64,000 nt of DNA from Massilia sp. H-1. Lineage in GTDB: Bacteria > Pseudomonadota > Gammaproteobacteria > Burkholderiales > Burkholderiaceae_D. A program made the translations under genes and the position numbers. A model generated the notes under the pieces. It was not told the DNA's origin. It was given only the letters and a program-made list of their open reading frames with translations, and ran no database searches. How positions within the stretch are numbered: position 1 is the stretch's first letter; every line of letters starts with the position of its first letter. The stretch spans positions 4,278,001 through 4,342,000 of the forward strand of contig CP087969.1 of assembly GCA_024703915.1 (NCBI GenBank). The letters are read 5' to 3'. Positions 1 through 9,136 of the stretch are shown piece by piece.

Positions 1-395
1 CCCTTGCTGGTGGCCGGGTCGCCGATCTGTTCGCAGATCGCGCACGACTCGCCCATCTTGACCAGCTTGGCCAGGTAAGGATCGAGCGAATGGAAGGGGA
101 TGCCGCACATCTTGATCGGATTGCCGCCCGAGGTGCCGCGCGCGGTCAGCGTGATGGACAGGATGCGCGCCGCTTTTTCTGCGTCTTCGTGGAACAATTC
201 ATAGAAGTCGCCCATGCGGTAGAAGACCAGCATGGTCGGATAGTCGGCCTTGATGCGCAAATATTGTTGCATCATTGGTGTGACTTTGCCGCCCCCGTCC
301 TGCGGCAAACCAATTTGTATATTTTTCAATGACTTACCGACTTCCAAGCGACCTCCAGCAATCCGTTGCGACCCGTTTCGCTCCCTTTCAGACAC
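1..395 (-). CDS. mutS: DNA mismatch repair protein MutS, N-terminal part (runs off the window)
   Basis: MutS recognises base mismatches. The visible part is the mismatch-binding domain I: TPMMQQYLRIKADYP, then FYRMGDFYELF (the mismatch-contacting F-x-E), then CEQIGDPATSKG at the window edge. The start is unusual. Upstream of TPMMQQ the frame stays open through AT-richer codons (LKNIQIGLPQDGGGK) to a GTG at 395, with TTG alternatives at 347 (close behind GGAGGT) and 329. This leader differs from the GC-rich native leader found at 8210-8302, so the start and promoter appear to have been replaced by the inserted element. Family identity is certain; the exact start is not. Confidence 0.93.
   Translation of the reverse strand, partial: MSERERNGSQRIAGGRLEVGKSLKNIQIGLPQDGGGKVTPMMQQYLRIKADYPTMLVFYRMGDFYELFHEDAEKAARILSITLTARGTSGGNPIKMCGIPFHSLDPYLAKLVKMGESCAICEQIGDPATSK
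255..285. repeat. Left attachment-site repeat (attL) in mutS
   Basis: The 31 bases at 255-285 match 8210-8240 in the same orientation at 26 of 31 positions. Both encode MMQQYLR in the mutS frame. The left copy uses AT-rich codons (CAA, TAT, TTG) and the right copy uses GC-rich host-like codons. This is the expected pattern for site-specific insertion in which the element supplies a replacement for the interrupted gene's 5' end. Confidence 0.75.
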
Positions 396-476
396 CTGTG
401 TCTTTAGCCATCGCTAGCCGCGCTGGCTAAAAGAGAGCATACTGGCGCTTCCCGGCTAAAACCTAGAAAGCCCGCC
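396..476. promoter_or_regulatory. Divergent mutS/integrase control region with arm-like repeats
   Basis: This 81-bp gap separates mutS (leftward) from the integrase (rightward), so both promoters must lie here or just inside the genes. It contains TAGCCGCGCTGGCTAAAA (415-432) and GGCTAAAACC (454-463). Similar units, TAGCCGCGCGGTTAAAA (8162-8178) and GCCGCTAAAACC (8181-8192), sit at the other end of the element. Paired terminal repeats of this kind are typical integrase arm-type binding sites; the assignment is inference. Confidence 0.5.
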
Positions 477-1865
477 ATGAAGGTCCCCCTGAATCAGGAT
501 GTCGTTCTGAAAATGAGTTTGTCGAGGAGGCCCGAGTTGAAGGCGTCCGCGAGCGGGAAAACCTCTATTGTATATGCCCCCTTTGATGGGGGTGAATACA
601 TCACTTACGATTCCAGCCAGAATTCCCCACGAGGCTTCGGGGTCAGGGTTGGCAAGACCGGGAAGTCGTATATTGTGCAGCGCGCCATCAATGGGAAGGT
701 CACGAAATGGGTGGTGGGCAAGATCGGCGACCTGACCATCGACGAGGCGCGACAAGGCCCGGGAGGGCATCCAGATCTCCATCAAGCACGGCATCACGCC
801 CACGAAGGTCGAGCGCGAGCGCGCCGCCAACGAGCTCACGTTGGGCGACTGCTTCGACGACTACAAGATCTACTTGGTCAAGCGAAATCCATTTACCCAA
901 AGAGAACTCCCTGCTGTCCATGGCGAAGGGACGCTCGAAGTTCAAGGATTGGGATGACCGCAAGGTGACCTCGCTGTCGTCGAAGATGATCGTCGACCGC
1001 TTCGACGCCTTGGTTCCCGCTGGGCGCACGGCCGCCGAGGCGGCGTGCCGGTGGGCCAACGCGGCGGTCAACCGCGCCATCAAGGTGGAGGCCGAGCAGG
1101 CCAAGAGCCAGCGCCGAGAGCCGACGCTTGAATACAATCCGTTCATCACGCTCAAGACCCAAGAGATGTATCGCACTCGCGCAGCTCGCGCAGGACTACA
1201 AGCGCAAGGGCATCCGCAACCCCATGGACCCCTTGGAGAACTTGGGCAAATGGGTGCAAGCAGTGTGGAACAAGAAGGCGGCCAACCCCACCGGCGCCGA
1301 CTTTCTGCTGCTTACTCTGCTTTGGGGGATGCGCAAGACCGAGGCGAGCCAAGTCAAGTGGCGCCATCGCATCGACGCGACTGAGGCGGCCGAAAGCTCT
1401 TGGGTCGATCTGGCCAAGAGGAAGGTCTACCTGTTCGATCCGAAGAACCGCTCGGACCATGAGCTGCCGATCGCGCCGTGCGCCTTGGAGCTTCTGCGCC
1501 GACGCGACGAGGAGGGGCCCGGACGCGTGTCGAAGTGGGTCTTTCCAGCGCGCTCGTCTCGCAGCGCGACAGGCCACTATTCCGACTGCAATTCACTGCT
1601 CAAATATGTGCGAGAGGAGGCGGGCATCGACGTGCTGCGGCCTCACGACCTGCGGCGCACATTCGGCCGCATCGCGGAGGATTTGGGATTCCCGTATTCG
1701 ACCATCCAACGCCTGCTCAATCATGTGCGCATGGCCGACTCCACGGTCAGCTACTCGGAGCAGTCGTGGCCTCGCCTAGCTGAGCGTATGGAACGATTGG
1801 AGGAGGCGATCCTCGGAACCTATCCCGTCGCGCTGGCTGCGTTGCAGCCTGCTCAGCGCAGGTAG
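477..1865 (+). CDS. Tyrosine-type site-specific integrase
   Basis: This is the recombinase that would insert and excise the element. The N-terminus (about residues 1-90) resembles the arm-binding DUF4102 domain of P4/prophage integrases (FGVRVGKTGKSYIVQ, KIGDLTIDEAR). The C-terminal catalytic domain shows the tyrosine recombinase residues: R in WGMRKTEAS, H-x-x-R in RPHDLRRTFG, H in LLNHVR, and the nucleophile in VSYSEQSW. The reading frame breaks near 750 and between 890 and 1190, so three frames have to be joined to give about 460 aa. I cannot tell whether those are sequencing indels or real decay, although the catalytic half is uninterrupted. It is the first gene inside the left repeat, as expected for an integrative element. 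Confidence 0.85.
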
Positions 1866-1902
1866 AATTTAATTTGTGCCAAGGTTATTTCGACGAGAGG
1901 CC

Positions 1903-2675
1903 TCAGGCTAAGGCAACCAAGCCTGCTTCGAAAATTGCTCGATAACTTTCGGCCTTGCCTTGATCTATCAAGTTATCTGCATCCTCGACACCTGTGCCGT
2001 CTATGAACGGGATCACAAAGGCCTGCCCGGGCTGCCGCTTTCTCCAAGTGAACGCCCCTTGCAGTTCGTGCTCGCAGCTGCATGATCGCCCTGCTATTCG
2101 TTTGAGAGCAGTGGTGGCCTCTTCTTTGATTGCGGTCATTTCGCAACCCAGCGGCATGCAAAGCTGAACCTTATAGTCGTTGTAAGAGCTCGGCTGCGCG
2201 TTGTGCAGGGGATCCAGCAAGACGACCTGAAAGACGTTGTCCTCGTCCAGGAAACCAACGAAACGTCCCTCAGCCTTGGAAACGGAGATTTGAAAAAGCT
2301 CAAACTCCTCAGGGTTCTTGAGGTAATCATCGCCGATCCAGTCGATGTCCGTTCGTTTGATCGGAATGCTTTTTTGGTCCCAGTTGATGTTGTGCATTCG
2401 CAAGGTCCCCTCCACAACGACTCGACTTTCAAGGACAGATTCAAGAGTAAGAGCTGACAATTCGCCGAGTCGGTTTAAAAAGGAGATGGACCATTTTTTT
2501 TCGATCTTCTCCGACAGCAGCCCAAAGAATTTGATTTCCTTGAAGTAGCGAAAGCCGAACGCCCACCGTTGATTGTCGCGACGGCCCAAGCGCTTTAGAG
2601 TCTTTTTACCTTGTCGCCGGAGGCATCGGTAGATGATTTTGCAGCTTGAGCGCGAGCTGCATCTTTGACGCCCAT
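1903..2675 (-). CDS. Unknown protein, candidate toxin partner of the Panacea gene
   Basis: The predicted start is the ATG at 2675, which overlaps the stop of the upstream Panacea gene by one base (TAATG) and so suggests translational coupling. One missing A in the A-run near 2607 separates the first ~24 codons (MGVKDAARAQAAK...) from the long open frame (GRRDNQRWAFGFRYF... to VALA), about 256 aa in total. A central segment reads FVGFLDEDNVFQVVLLDP followed by LHNAQPS, and a Cys-rich piece reads RSCSCEHEL. I do not recognise a family. Panacea (DUF4065) antitoxins neutralise many unrelated toxins encoded next to them, so toxin is the best contextual guess. No membrane segment is evident. Confidence 0.6.
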
Positions 2676-3160
2676 TACTTATTCGCCTGTTCCAGCGCGT
2701 TTTTGTAGAACTCAGCCATCAAGCCCTCGTCGATTTCTGTCTCGCACCGGGCCGTAGGTGAAAGTCCACCCCGAGCAATCACCCATGGATCTTCATCATG
2801 GGTCATTTTCTCGAGCTGTGGGCCAGAGTAACTCGCGTAGGCGTCGAGAATCTCGTTGATGTGATCTATCGCATCGGTGGAAAGCGCCGCAGCGGGATCA
2901 GTTGCATTGATATCCTTGGCAGAAATTGGTGCATACATCATGTGCGTTTGGCAAAAACGGTCATAAAGCGACCTGTTTACCGGGCCATGGACCCATGCCT
3001 GAAATTTACCCAAGAACATAGGCTCGCCTTTCAGGGCCAAGTGCCATGCTTGAATGTAGAACATAAGTTTTTGGAGTTTAAGCAGGTTCAGACCGCCGCC
3101 AGCTTCATCAAGCTTGCTGATCACATAATTCATGACCGCGTCAATTGTTGATTTTGTCAT
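2675..3160 (-). CDS. Panacea domain (DUF4065, SocA/GepA-like) antitoxin
   Basis: This is a 161-aa protein with a clear DUF4065 signature: NYVISKLDEAGGGLNLLKLQKLMFYIQAWHLA, then FQAWVHGPV (the conserved AW.hGPV) and a C-terminal DEDPWVIAR. Panacea proteins act as chaperone-like antitoxins in two-gene toxin-antitoxin operons, some of which protect against phages. A good Shine-Dalgarno (GGAG, 3166-3169) precedes the ATG at 3160. The stop codon overlaps the next gene's start by one base, so both are co-transcribed leftward. Family assignment is firm; the antitoxin role is inferred from context. Confidence 0.88.
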   Translation of the reverse strand: MTKSTIDAVMNYVISKLDEAGGGLNLLKLQKLMFYIQAWHLALKGEPMFLGKFQAWVHGPVNRSLYDRFCQTHMMYAPISAKDINATDPAAALSTDAIDHINEILDAYASYSGPQLEKMTHDEDPWVIARGGLSPTARCETEIDEGLMAEFYKNALEQANK

Positions 3161-3385
3161 TTTGATCTCCCATTGGTCATTGTATCACCCAAGCCTCGGT
3201 TAGCCACTCCCTTCGTCGGACTGCGTGGTCGCGCCAGGAGCTTCTTGGAAGCTACTGTTGTCATTCATATAGATGCAAATGCCACCCCTTCGATATAATT
3301 GCAATGAGGATAGGTTCCGGCGTCGATCGGAGTGCAGGCGACAACATGTGGAGGCGGGTTGGAAAATCTGGACGAGCGATTGCGA

Positions 3386-3957
3386 ATGGCCCGGATGCGA
3401 AGCTCGCTGTCCGAATTGAACGAGGACACGGCGGTCGAAGAGGACCTTGCGGCGCTCTATCTCTGCGTGTCGGTCAAGAAACTCGGTGAACTGCGGGCCA
3501 ATGGAGGAGGCCCCGTGTTCGTGAAGCCCACGGACCCAAAGGCTGCTGGGCGCAATCAACCGGTAAGCTACGTCCTCGGGGAGCTGCGGAAGTGGCGCGC
3601 CTCTATGTCGGCCTCCAGCAATCTCGAAGTGGCGAAGCGTCAGGGCTTGCTTGGCTGGGTCAGCGTGATCGAACCGTTCTGGATGGATCTCCGAAATCGC
3701 GTGATTGGCCCCGCGCTAGATCAAAACGACGAGCAGTGGCCGGGGCTCTTCTCTCAAGCTCTCGAAGGCCTCGTCCGTGTAGCGTGGATGTCGCCGCGGG
3801 ACAGCTGCGCGAACGCTGGACTAGCGTCGACCCTCACATGCGGATGGTCAGCGAATACAATCTTGTCTTGGATGGCGAAAAGGTCGCCGCCCTAGCGGCA
3901 GTCGAGGCGACTGATCTGGCTCTAGAAGTCGGAGATCCTGCTCTGTTCGTTCCATGA
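3386..3957 (+). CDS. AlpA/excisionase-like DNA-binding protein with unknown C-terminus
   Basis: The N-terminal third resembles the small winged-helix AlpA/Xis fold: EEDLAALYLCVSVKKLGEL, then GGGPVFVKP and VSYVLGELRKWRAS. The rest (LLGWVSVIEPFWMDLRNRVIGP... then VDVAAGQLRERW... to ALFVP) is unrecognised. One indel near 3785 has to be bridged to join the two halves, giving about 190 aa. An upstream ATG at 3332 is possible. A role in excision or transcriptional control of the element is plausible but not shown. It directly abuts the truncated DUF262 fragment, which suggests a deletion between them. Confidence 0.55.
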
Positions 3958-3959
3958 CG

Positions 3960-4777
3960 TCGCCGCCAAGCTGGACTCGGAGTTCTCGGCCGAGCTGCAA
4001 AAATACATCGTCAATGACGGCGTGATGGAGGACAAGAAGGTCGAGCGCTACAAGCTTTGGCCCACCCAAGTGGATCGCGGCCAGCTCAAGGCGATCGTCG
4101 ACGAAGGTTCGAGCGAAAGCTTGGCGACGCGCGAAAAGGCTGAATTTAGCCAAAAGAAGACCGGCGTGAATCCGAACATGATCGGCGCATACCAGTTTTT
4201 CTACGGGAAAATCAACGAGCTGCTCAACGACCCGAGCGTGGACCTGCCCATCGAAGAGAAGGTCGAGGCTTTGTTCAGCTCGTTGAAAAACGATCTCGCC
4301 TTGGTGTCCATCGAGCTGGAGGGCGGGGACGACCCGCAAGTGATCTTCGAGACCCTCAACGGGTTCGGCCAACCCTTGCTTCCCACGGACCTGATGAGGA
4401 ATTACATCTTCCAGACCGCGTATCGGGGAGGACCTCGCCTCCCGAGACCAAGCCGGAGTTCGAAACGACGGAGAGAAGACTCCCGAGGAGCTGTATGGAC
4501 AATATTGGCTCCCCCTCGACCAAACCTTTTGGAAAAAGAAGAGAAGCAAGGCCGCATCAAGAGGCCGCGGGTCGACAATTTCTTCATGCATTTCTTGGCC
4601 ATGAAGAAGGCGACGGACAGCCGTGGCCTCATGGATGCGGAGACTTGGGACGAGGAATCCATCGCCAAACGATCGCGGACGCTTCTGGCGGCCGCTCTGA
4701 CAGTGTGGCGCCACCCTAAGCATGCCGTTCCAGCCGCCCCGTCGACTTCGACAACGACCGTGGATGCCGTCGCATAG
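3960..4777 (+). pseudogene. GmrSD/DUF262-type restriction protein remnant
   Basis: The reading frame begins inside a DUF262 domain (FHDVAAKLDSEF, RYKLWPTQVDR). It continues through the typical motif PQVIFETLNGFGQPLLPTDLMRNYIF, a frame change near 4430-4480, and GRIKRPRVDNFFMHFL. In GmrSD type IV restriction enzymes DUF262 is the NTP-binding/ParB-like part. Here its N-terminal DGQQR-type motif is absent and no C-terminal DUF1524 HNH domain follows before 4830. Both ends are therefore missing, which argues for a real truncation rather than a sequencing error. Confidence 0.72.
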
Positions 4778-4830
4778 TGCGCTGGGGCGTGGTTGCGTAG
4801 CCCGGCGATTACAACGCATCTGAACAGCAC

Positions 4831-6875
4831 ATGATAATTAAACGAGGGAAGGCCATGCCGCCACGCGACAAGAAGATCGAACAAAATTTTGGATCCTTGT
4901 TCGAGGACGACTACTTGGTGAGGAATTTGGGCCGCATCGCCCAAGACCCCGAGGTGGCCTTGACCGAGCTTGTGGCGAACGCTTGGGACGCCGGCGCGTC
5001 CTTGGTGGAGCTAACCATCCCCCCGACGCGTCTTCTCAATCTCGTGATCGCCGACGACGGCCACGGAATGAGCTCGGATCAATTCAAGGGGCGTTGGATG
5101 AAGCTCTCTTACGACCGGATCAAGCATCAGAGCCAGAACGTCGAATTCCCCCCAGAGCGGGCCGAATGGCGCAGGCGCGCATACGGACGCAACGGGGTGG
5201 GGCGCCATGGCATGCTGTGCTTTTCCGACCTATACGAGGTCGAGACATGGCGCGAAGGCAAGGGCGCCAAGTTTGTAGTCAGCACACATAGCCAAGAGAC
5301 GCCCTTCAAGATCGACAGCGAGACGGCGTTCGCTCGGGACGGCCATGGCACCCGCCTGACTGTTCGCGTCGACCGCCATCTGCCGGACCCGGACCGGGTC
5401 AGAGACATTCTTTCGGCTCGATTTCTCCACGACCCTCAATTCGTGGTGCGCGTCAACGGCGCGTCGATCGCGCTGCCGGAGCACAGCGGCCTCGTGGAAA
5501 AAGTCTCACTTCCGGTCGGGCCGGACATGACGATCGATGCATTCGTCGTCGATTCTACTCATGCGGCGCGAAGTCCACCCTATATCAGGGCATCGCGTTT
5601 TGGGTCAACGGACGCCTCGTGGGCACCCCTAGTTGGGTCGTCGGCAATGCCGCGGTGCTCGATGGCCGGGGCCGATTCGCCAAGCGCTATTCGATCGTTG
5701 TCAGCGGCGGGGCGGAATGGATCAAGGAGATCGAGCCGGATTGGTCCAGGTTCAAATCAAGCGCGTTGGTCTCCGCCATGAACGAGGTCGTGGGTAAATA
5801 TGCGACGGATGTCTTCAACAGGCTGTCCGAAAATTTTATCGACGAGAGTTCGCAAGACGCCTTGGTCAGGAATCGCGAATCGTTCAAGGAGTTGTCGACG
5901 CTGGGCCGCATTGAAGTGACGAGCTTCACTCAGGAATTGGTCAAGCTCAATCCTGGCATCAACACGGAGACACTTTCGGTCGCCGTGCAGGCGGTGATCA
6001 ATTTGGAGAAGTCCCGAAGCGGCGCCGCCCTGCTCGAAAAGCTCACGCGGCTCAGCGAGAACGACTTGGAGGGCTTGGACAGACTGTTGGGGCAGTGGAC
6101 CGTCAGGGACGCGTTGTCCGTGCTCGACGAGATCGACAACCGCCTTGCCGTGATCGTCGCCATCGACAAGCTGAGCGGAGACCCCGCCACGGACGAGCTG
6201 CACACGCTTCACCCTCTGATCACCCAAGCTCGGTGGCTGTTCGGCCCCGAATTCGACAGCCATGAGTATGCGTCGAACGTCACGCTGCGCACTGCCGCGG
6301 AGAAGATTTTCGCCAAGCGTGTCGACGCGGACGCGTTCCTGAACCCCCGCCAGCGTCCGGATTTGATGGTCCTGTCTGACGCCACTTGCTCGATCGTCGG
6401 AACCGAAGTGTTCGACGGCTTTGACCAGAGCCTCACCCGAATACAGAACGTCTTGATCATCGAGCTCAAGAAAGGCAAATCGTCCATCGGGCGCGATGAG
6501 ATGAACCAGGCCGACGGCTATGTCCAGGACTTCCTCGGCAGCGGCGCGATGGATGGGACCCCAGTGTTCCGCGCGTTCGTCGTCGGCCATGAAATCTCGC
6601 CCAAGACGATTCGCGAGAAGGATATCCGGGAGGATGGCGTCATCCGTGGGCGGATCTTGGCGACCACTTACAGCCAACTGACCCGCAGCGCCAATTTGAG
6701 GCTCTTTCGCCTGCGCGAAAGAATACCGACGCGCTACGACGAGGTCTCGGGCGCGGATCTGATGGCGCGGGTCATGCAGACGCCGTCGCAGAGTCTGATC
6801 GCATTGGAGGTCGCGCGCCCGGAAGACAATGGCGCCGCCCAAGCCAGCCGAGATATTGGAGATGTGGCGGAGTAG
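4831..6875 (+). CDS. GHKL ATPase fused to a Shedu-like PD-(D/E)XK nuclease domain; candidate defence protein
   Basis: This is a protein of about 680 aa, continuous after one missing base near 5567. Residues ~1-190 form a GHKL (HSP90/MutL/MORC-type) ATPase: N-box ELVANAWDAGA, G1 motif DDGHGM and G2-like YGRNGVGRHGM. A middle helical region (5700-6200) follows. The C-terminal third carries WLFGPEF, RPDLMVLS, IIELKKG and QADGYV in the order and spacing of the DUF4263/Shedu nuclease (catalytic D, E-x-K, Q). I infer an ATP-switched dimer that controls a nuclease. The ATG at 4831 is used, with an alternative in-frame ATG at 4855. It stands alone between a restriction remnant and an unknown gene in a mobile element, which supports a defence role. 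Confidence 0.75.
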
Positions 6876-6947
6876 CGGGCGCCTCTCGTCGTCGTGAGGC
6901 GCAGCCGGAATCATTCACATCGCACGGATATAGAATAAGGAGGCTGG

Positions 6948-7932
6948 ATGGCAATCAAGAAGGTCAACCCCAACGATGCGCAGGCGCTTGCAACTTTGGC
7001 GCTTGCTGCAGCGATTGTGGACAGCGATATCCCGGCCGCCCGCGCCGCGTTGAGCTCTGGGAGCCGATCCCGAAGCATTTTGGGTCGACGGGAAGACGCG
7101 GCTGCGCGATTTCGCCAAGAAAAGGGGAGCCGGTCCCGGCGCGGCAGCCATCGAGAAGATGATCGCGTCCGAAGCGCTGACAATGGTGCCGTCGATGCGT
7201 GAGGATCGTTCGAGATGGACGAAGGAGTTTGTCGAATTTGTAGCGATGCGGGGATACGCGTTTCGGGGTCACACAAATCCGCTGTCTTCGTCTTTTGGAG
7301 CCGAGCTCGATGGATGGGCGTCGGCCAAGGCGGCCATCAGACTCATTGAGAAAAAATGGTTTCTGCTTGAAGATGCAACGTGCAAAGATCGAGAGTCGAA
7401 CAAGCGAAGCGTGTGGCGTCTTTGGTTCGGAGCCGAATGGAAGGTCGACCGTCGCGTCGTCGGATTTTGGGTCGAGTTCGAGGTGGACGCGTTGGGGTGG
7501 GCGTTGATGGAAATGTTCGACGAGGCGGCCAAATTGGGGCAGGCGCGGGAGTGGCCCGATCCTCGCGACCCGCTCGCAAGCAGCCAAAAGGATTGGGAAG
7601 GCTGGAACCTTTCTCACGCCTTTATGGACAAGGTCTTTGGGATGAATGAATTGGTAGCGTGCCTAAGAAAGGGCGGAAGTCCCTTTGCGGAAGGGGGAGG
7701 ACGGCTCATCGGAGAGCCAATGGACGAATTTGGCGGAAGCGCCGAGACCAAGGCTTTTATGGCTGAACTACGCGAAGCAGTGGGCGGGCCTGATGGCTGG
7801 CACCTTCGCATTGCGCCGCTCCTCACCGACAGCGGAATCAACGCGCTTCAAGACAAAGCAGCCGTCAAGCAAGAAGCGACGCAGCCAAAACTACGGAAGA
7901 AGTCTCTCAAAGACCGGAGCGACATCCTTTAA
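6948..7932 (+). CDS. Unknown protein with ankyrin-like N-terminus
   Basis: The ATG at 6948 follows AGGAGG (6938-6943). One extra base near 7065 must be bridged to join MAIKKVNPNDAQALATLAL...AARAALSSG to DPEAFWVDGKTRLRDFAKKRG and then the long frame ending KDRSDIL (about 328 aa). The first 60 residues have the look of one ankyrin-type helical hairpin (AAIVDSDIPAARAALSSGADPEAF). The rest, rich in Trp and charge (WRLWFGAEWKVDRRVVGFWVEFEVD), is not recognised. It begins 72 bases after the GHKL-nuclease gene in the same direction, so the two may be co-transcribed. No function is assigned. Confidence 0.6.
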
Positions 7933-8209
7933 TCGATTCGCCTGGCTCGAGGTTGAATAGGGGGAGACCGAGCGGAATCAGCGCGGTCATTCGTCATTCG
8001 TCAAGGTTCCTCCATCGCGCCGTTGCTTAGCTTTGAGCAAAGGCAGCGCATTTTCCAACTTAATACCGTTTCTCTAAAGCGTGCCTAATTTCCCAGGCGC
8101 TTGCTTAGCACGTGCTCGGCTGCGTTTGAAGGAAATGCTCGTGCGAGATTTAGCCGCCGTATAGCCGCGCGGTTAAAAATGCCGCTAAAACCCGCATGGA
8201 TCCCGACTG
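7933..8209. other. Right-end non-coding region of the mobile element
   Basis: No supportable gene lies here. The stretch contains a short tandem echo (cattcgt cattcgt near 7987-8000) and the terminal repeats TAGCCGCGCGGTTAAAA (8162-8178) and GCCGCTAAAACC (8181-8192) that mirror 415-463. Two TA-bearing strings, GCTTAGC at 8024-8030 and 8103-8109, could be further altered GCCGGC sites, but without coding sequence this cannot be judged. Confidence 0.5.
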
Positions 8210-8240
8210 GCGCAGGTATTGCTGCATCATTGGCGTGATT
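8210..8240. repeat. Right attachment-site repeat (attR), native mutS copy
   Basis: It matches 255-285 at 26 of 31 bases in direct orientation. All differences are third-position-like changes, so both copies encode the same MMQQYLR peptide on the minus strand. Confidence 0.75.
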
Positions 8241-8302
8241 TTTTCGGTGGCGCTGGCCTTGACGGCGGCGGCGCTGATCTCTTTCGGTACGATCGTCATG
8301 TA
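8210..8302 (-). pseudogene. mutS: Stranded native 5' end of mutS
   Basis: Reading leftward from an ATG at 8302 gives MTIVPKEISAAAVKASATEK followed by ITPMMQQYLR. After that the frame leaves MutS homology and runs into element sequence, stopping near 8150. This is what remains of the original mutS start after integration; the rest of mutS lies at 1-285. The leader is GC-rich like the host, in contrast to the replacement leader at 286-395. The original mutS promoter should lie in 8303-8540 and now drives only this fragment. Confidence 0.7.
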
Positions 8303-8541
8303 TCTCTGTTCTGGGGCGGTGCATTTCAGGTACAGCATTCTACCGCCTCGGCGACCCGGCGGCGGCTCCTGTGATGGTGGGAAATGGTCGAATCGGCGTG
8401 AAATCGCCGCCCAATGCGGCGCCTTGCCCAATTTCTGAATTTCGACGATCATCGCTTCCCCCTCCGTGGTTTGGCGGGTGGATCTTGCTCAAGGAATGCC
8501 GGAGGCGGGTCAGGCCCCATCTTCGGCGAATAGGAGTTGCT

Positions 8542-9058
8542 ATGTTTAAATTGTATGGATCGATTGCCAGCGCAGTCTTGCTCGCCGGATGTATATCCGC
8601 CCCAAAGAATTACGTGGCGCCCAAGCACTACGCGGCCCCGGCGAGCGACACCACTGTGCGCCCTGCTGCGCAGCGCATTTCCCACCCGCATGGGACGGCA
8701 CGATTCGATGGCCCTGTACGTGGTCGAGCGCGCCACTTGCGATGCGTCCAAGATCGGCGCCCAGCCCGTGTTTTACATCGGTGAACACACCCGGCCTGCC
8801 GAGTTGGACGTCAAGCCGGTTGCCATGGCCGCCGACCAGCCGATTCTGATGCAGTACTACGCCACGCTGTCGGCCTACCGGTTCTGCAAGATCTTCGTCA
8901 AAGCCCAATTTGAGCCGGGCAAGCACTACGCTGCCTATGGCGGCAGCGATATCCACATCCTCAGCTTCAAGCAGGATACCTGCTCGTTTACAATTGTCGA
9001 CGAAGAAACCAAGATCCCGCTGCCGATGGAGCAGGTGCCGCTGTCCTGCCAGCGCTGA
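8542..9058 (+). CDS. Small lipoprotein, unknown function
   Basis: The ATG at 8542 follows TAGGAG. The N-terminus MFKLYGSIASAVLLAGCIS is a lipoprotein signal with lipobox LAGC, so the mature protein should be lipid-anchored. One indel between 8670 and 8710 must be bridged to join the leader half to MALYVVERATCDASKIG... and the end PLSCQR, about 171 aa. The mature part has several Cys (ATCD, RFCK, QDTCSF) and looks like a small beta-rich periplasmic domain. I do not recognise a family. It lies just outside the mobile element. Confidence 0.65.
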
Positions 9059-9136
9059 CCCGGCCGCCGTTTGCCTGTATTCTTGGGGCTATGAATTGTT
9101 GCCTTGCCGTTTAAGGCCAACCGACGAGGGCCGCAC

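Noticed and set aside
1..8240. Whole left region as a prophage
   Set aside because: No structural, lysis or replication phage genes are visible; only integrase plus defence-type cargo.
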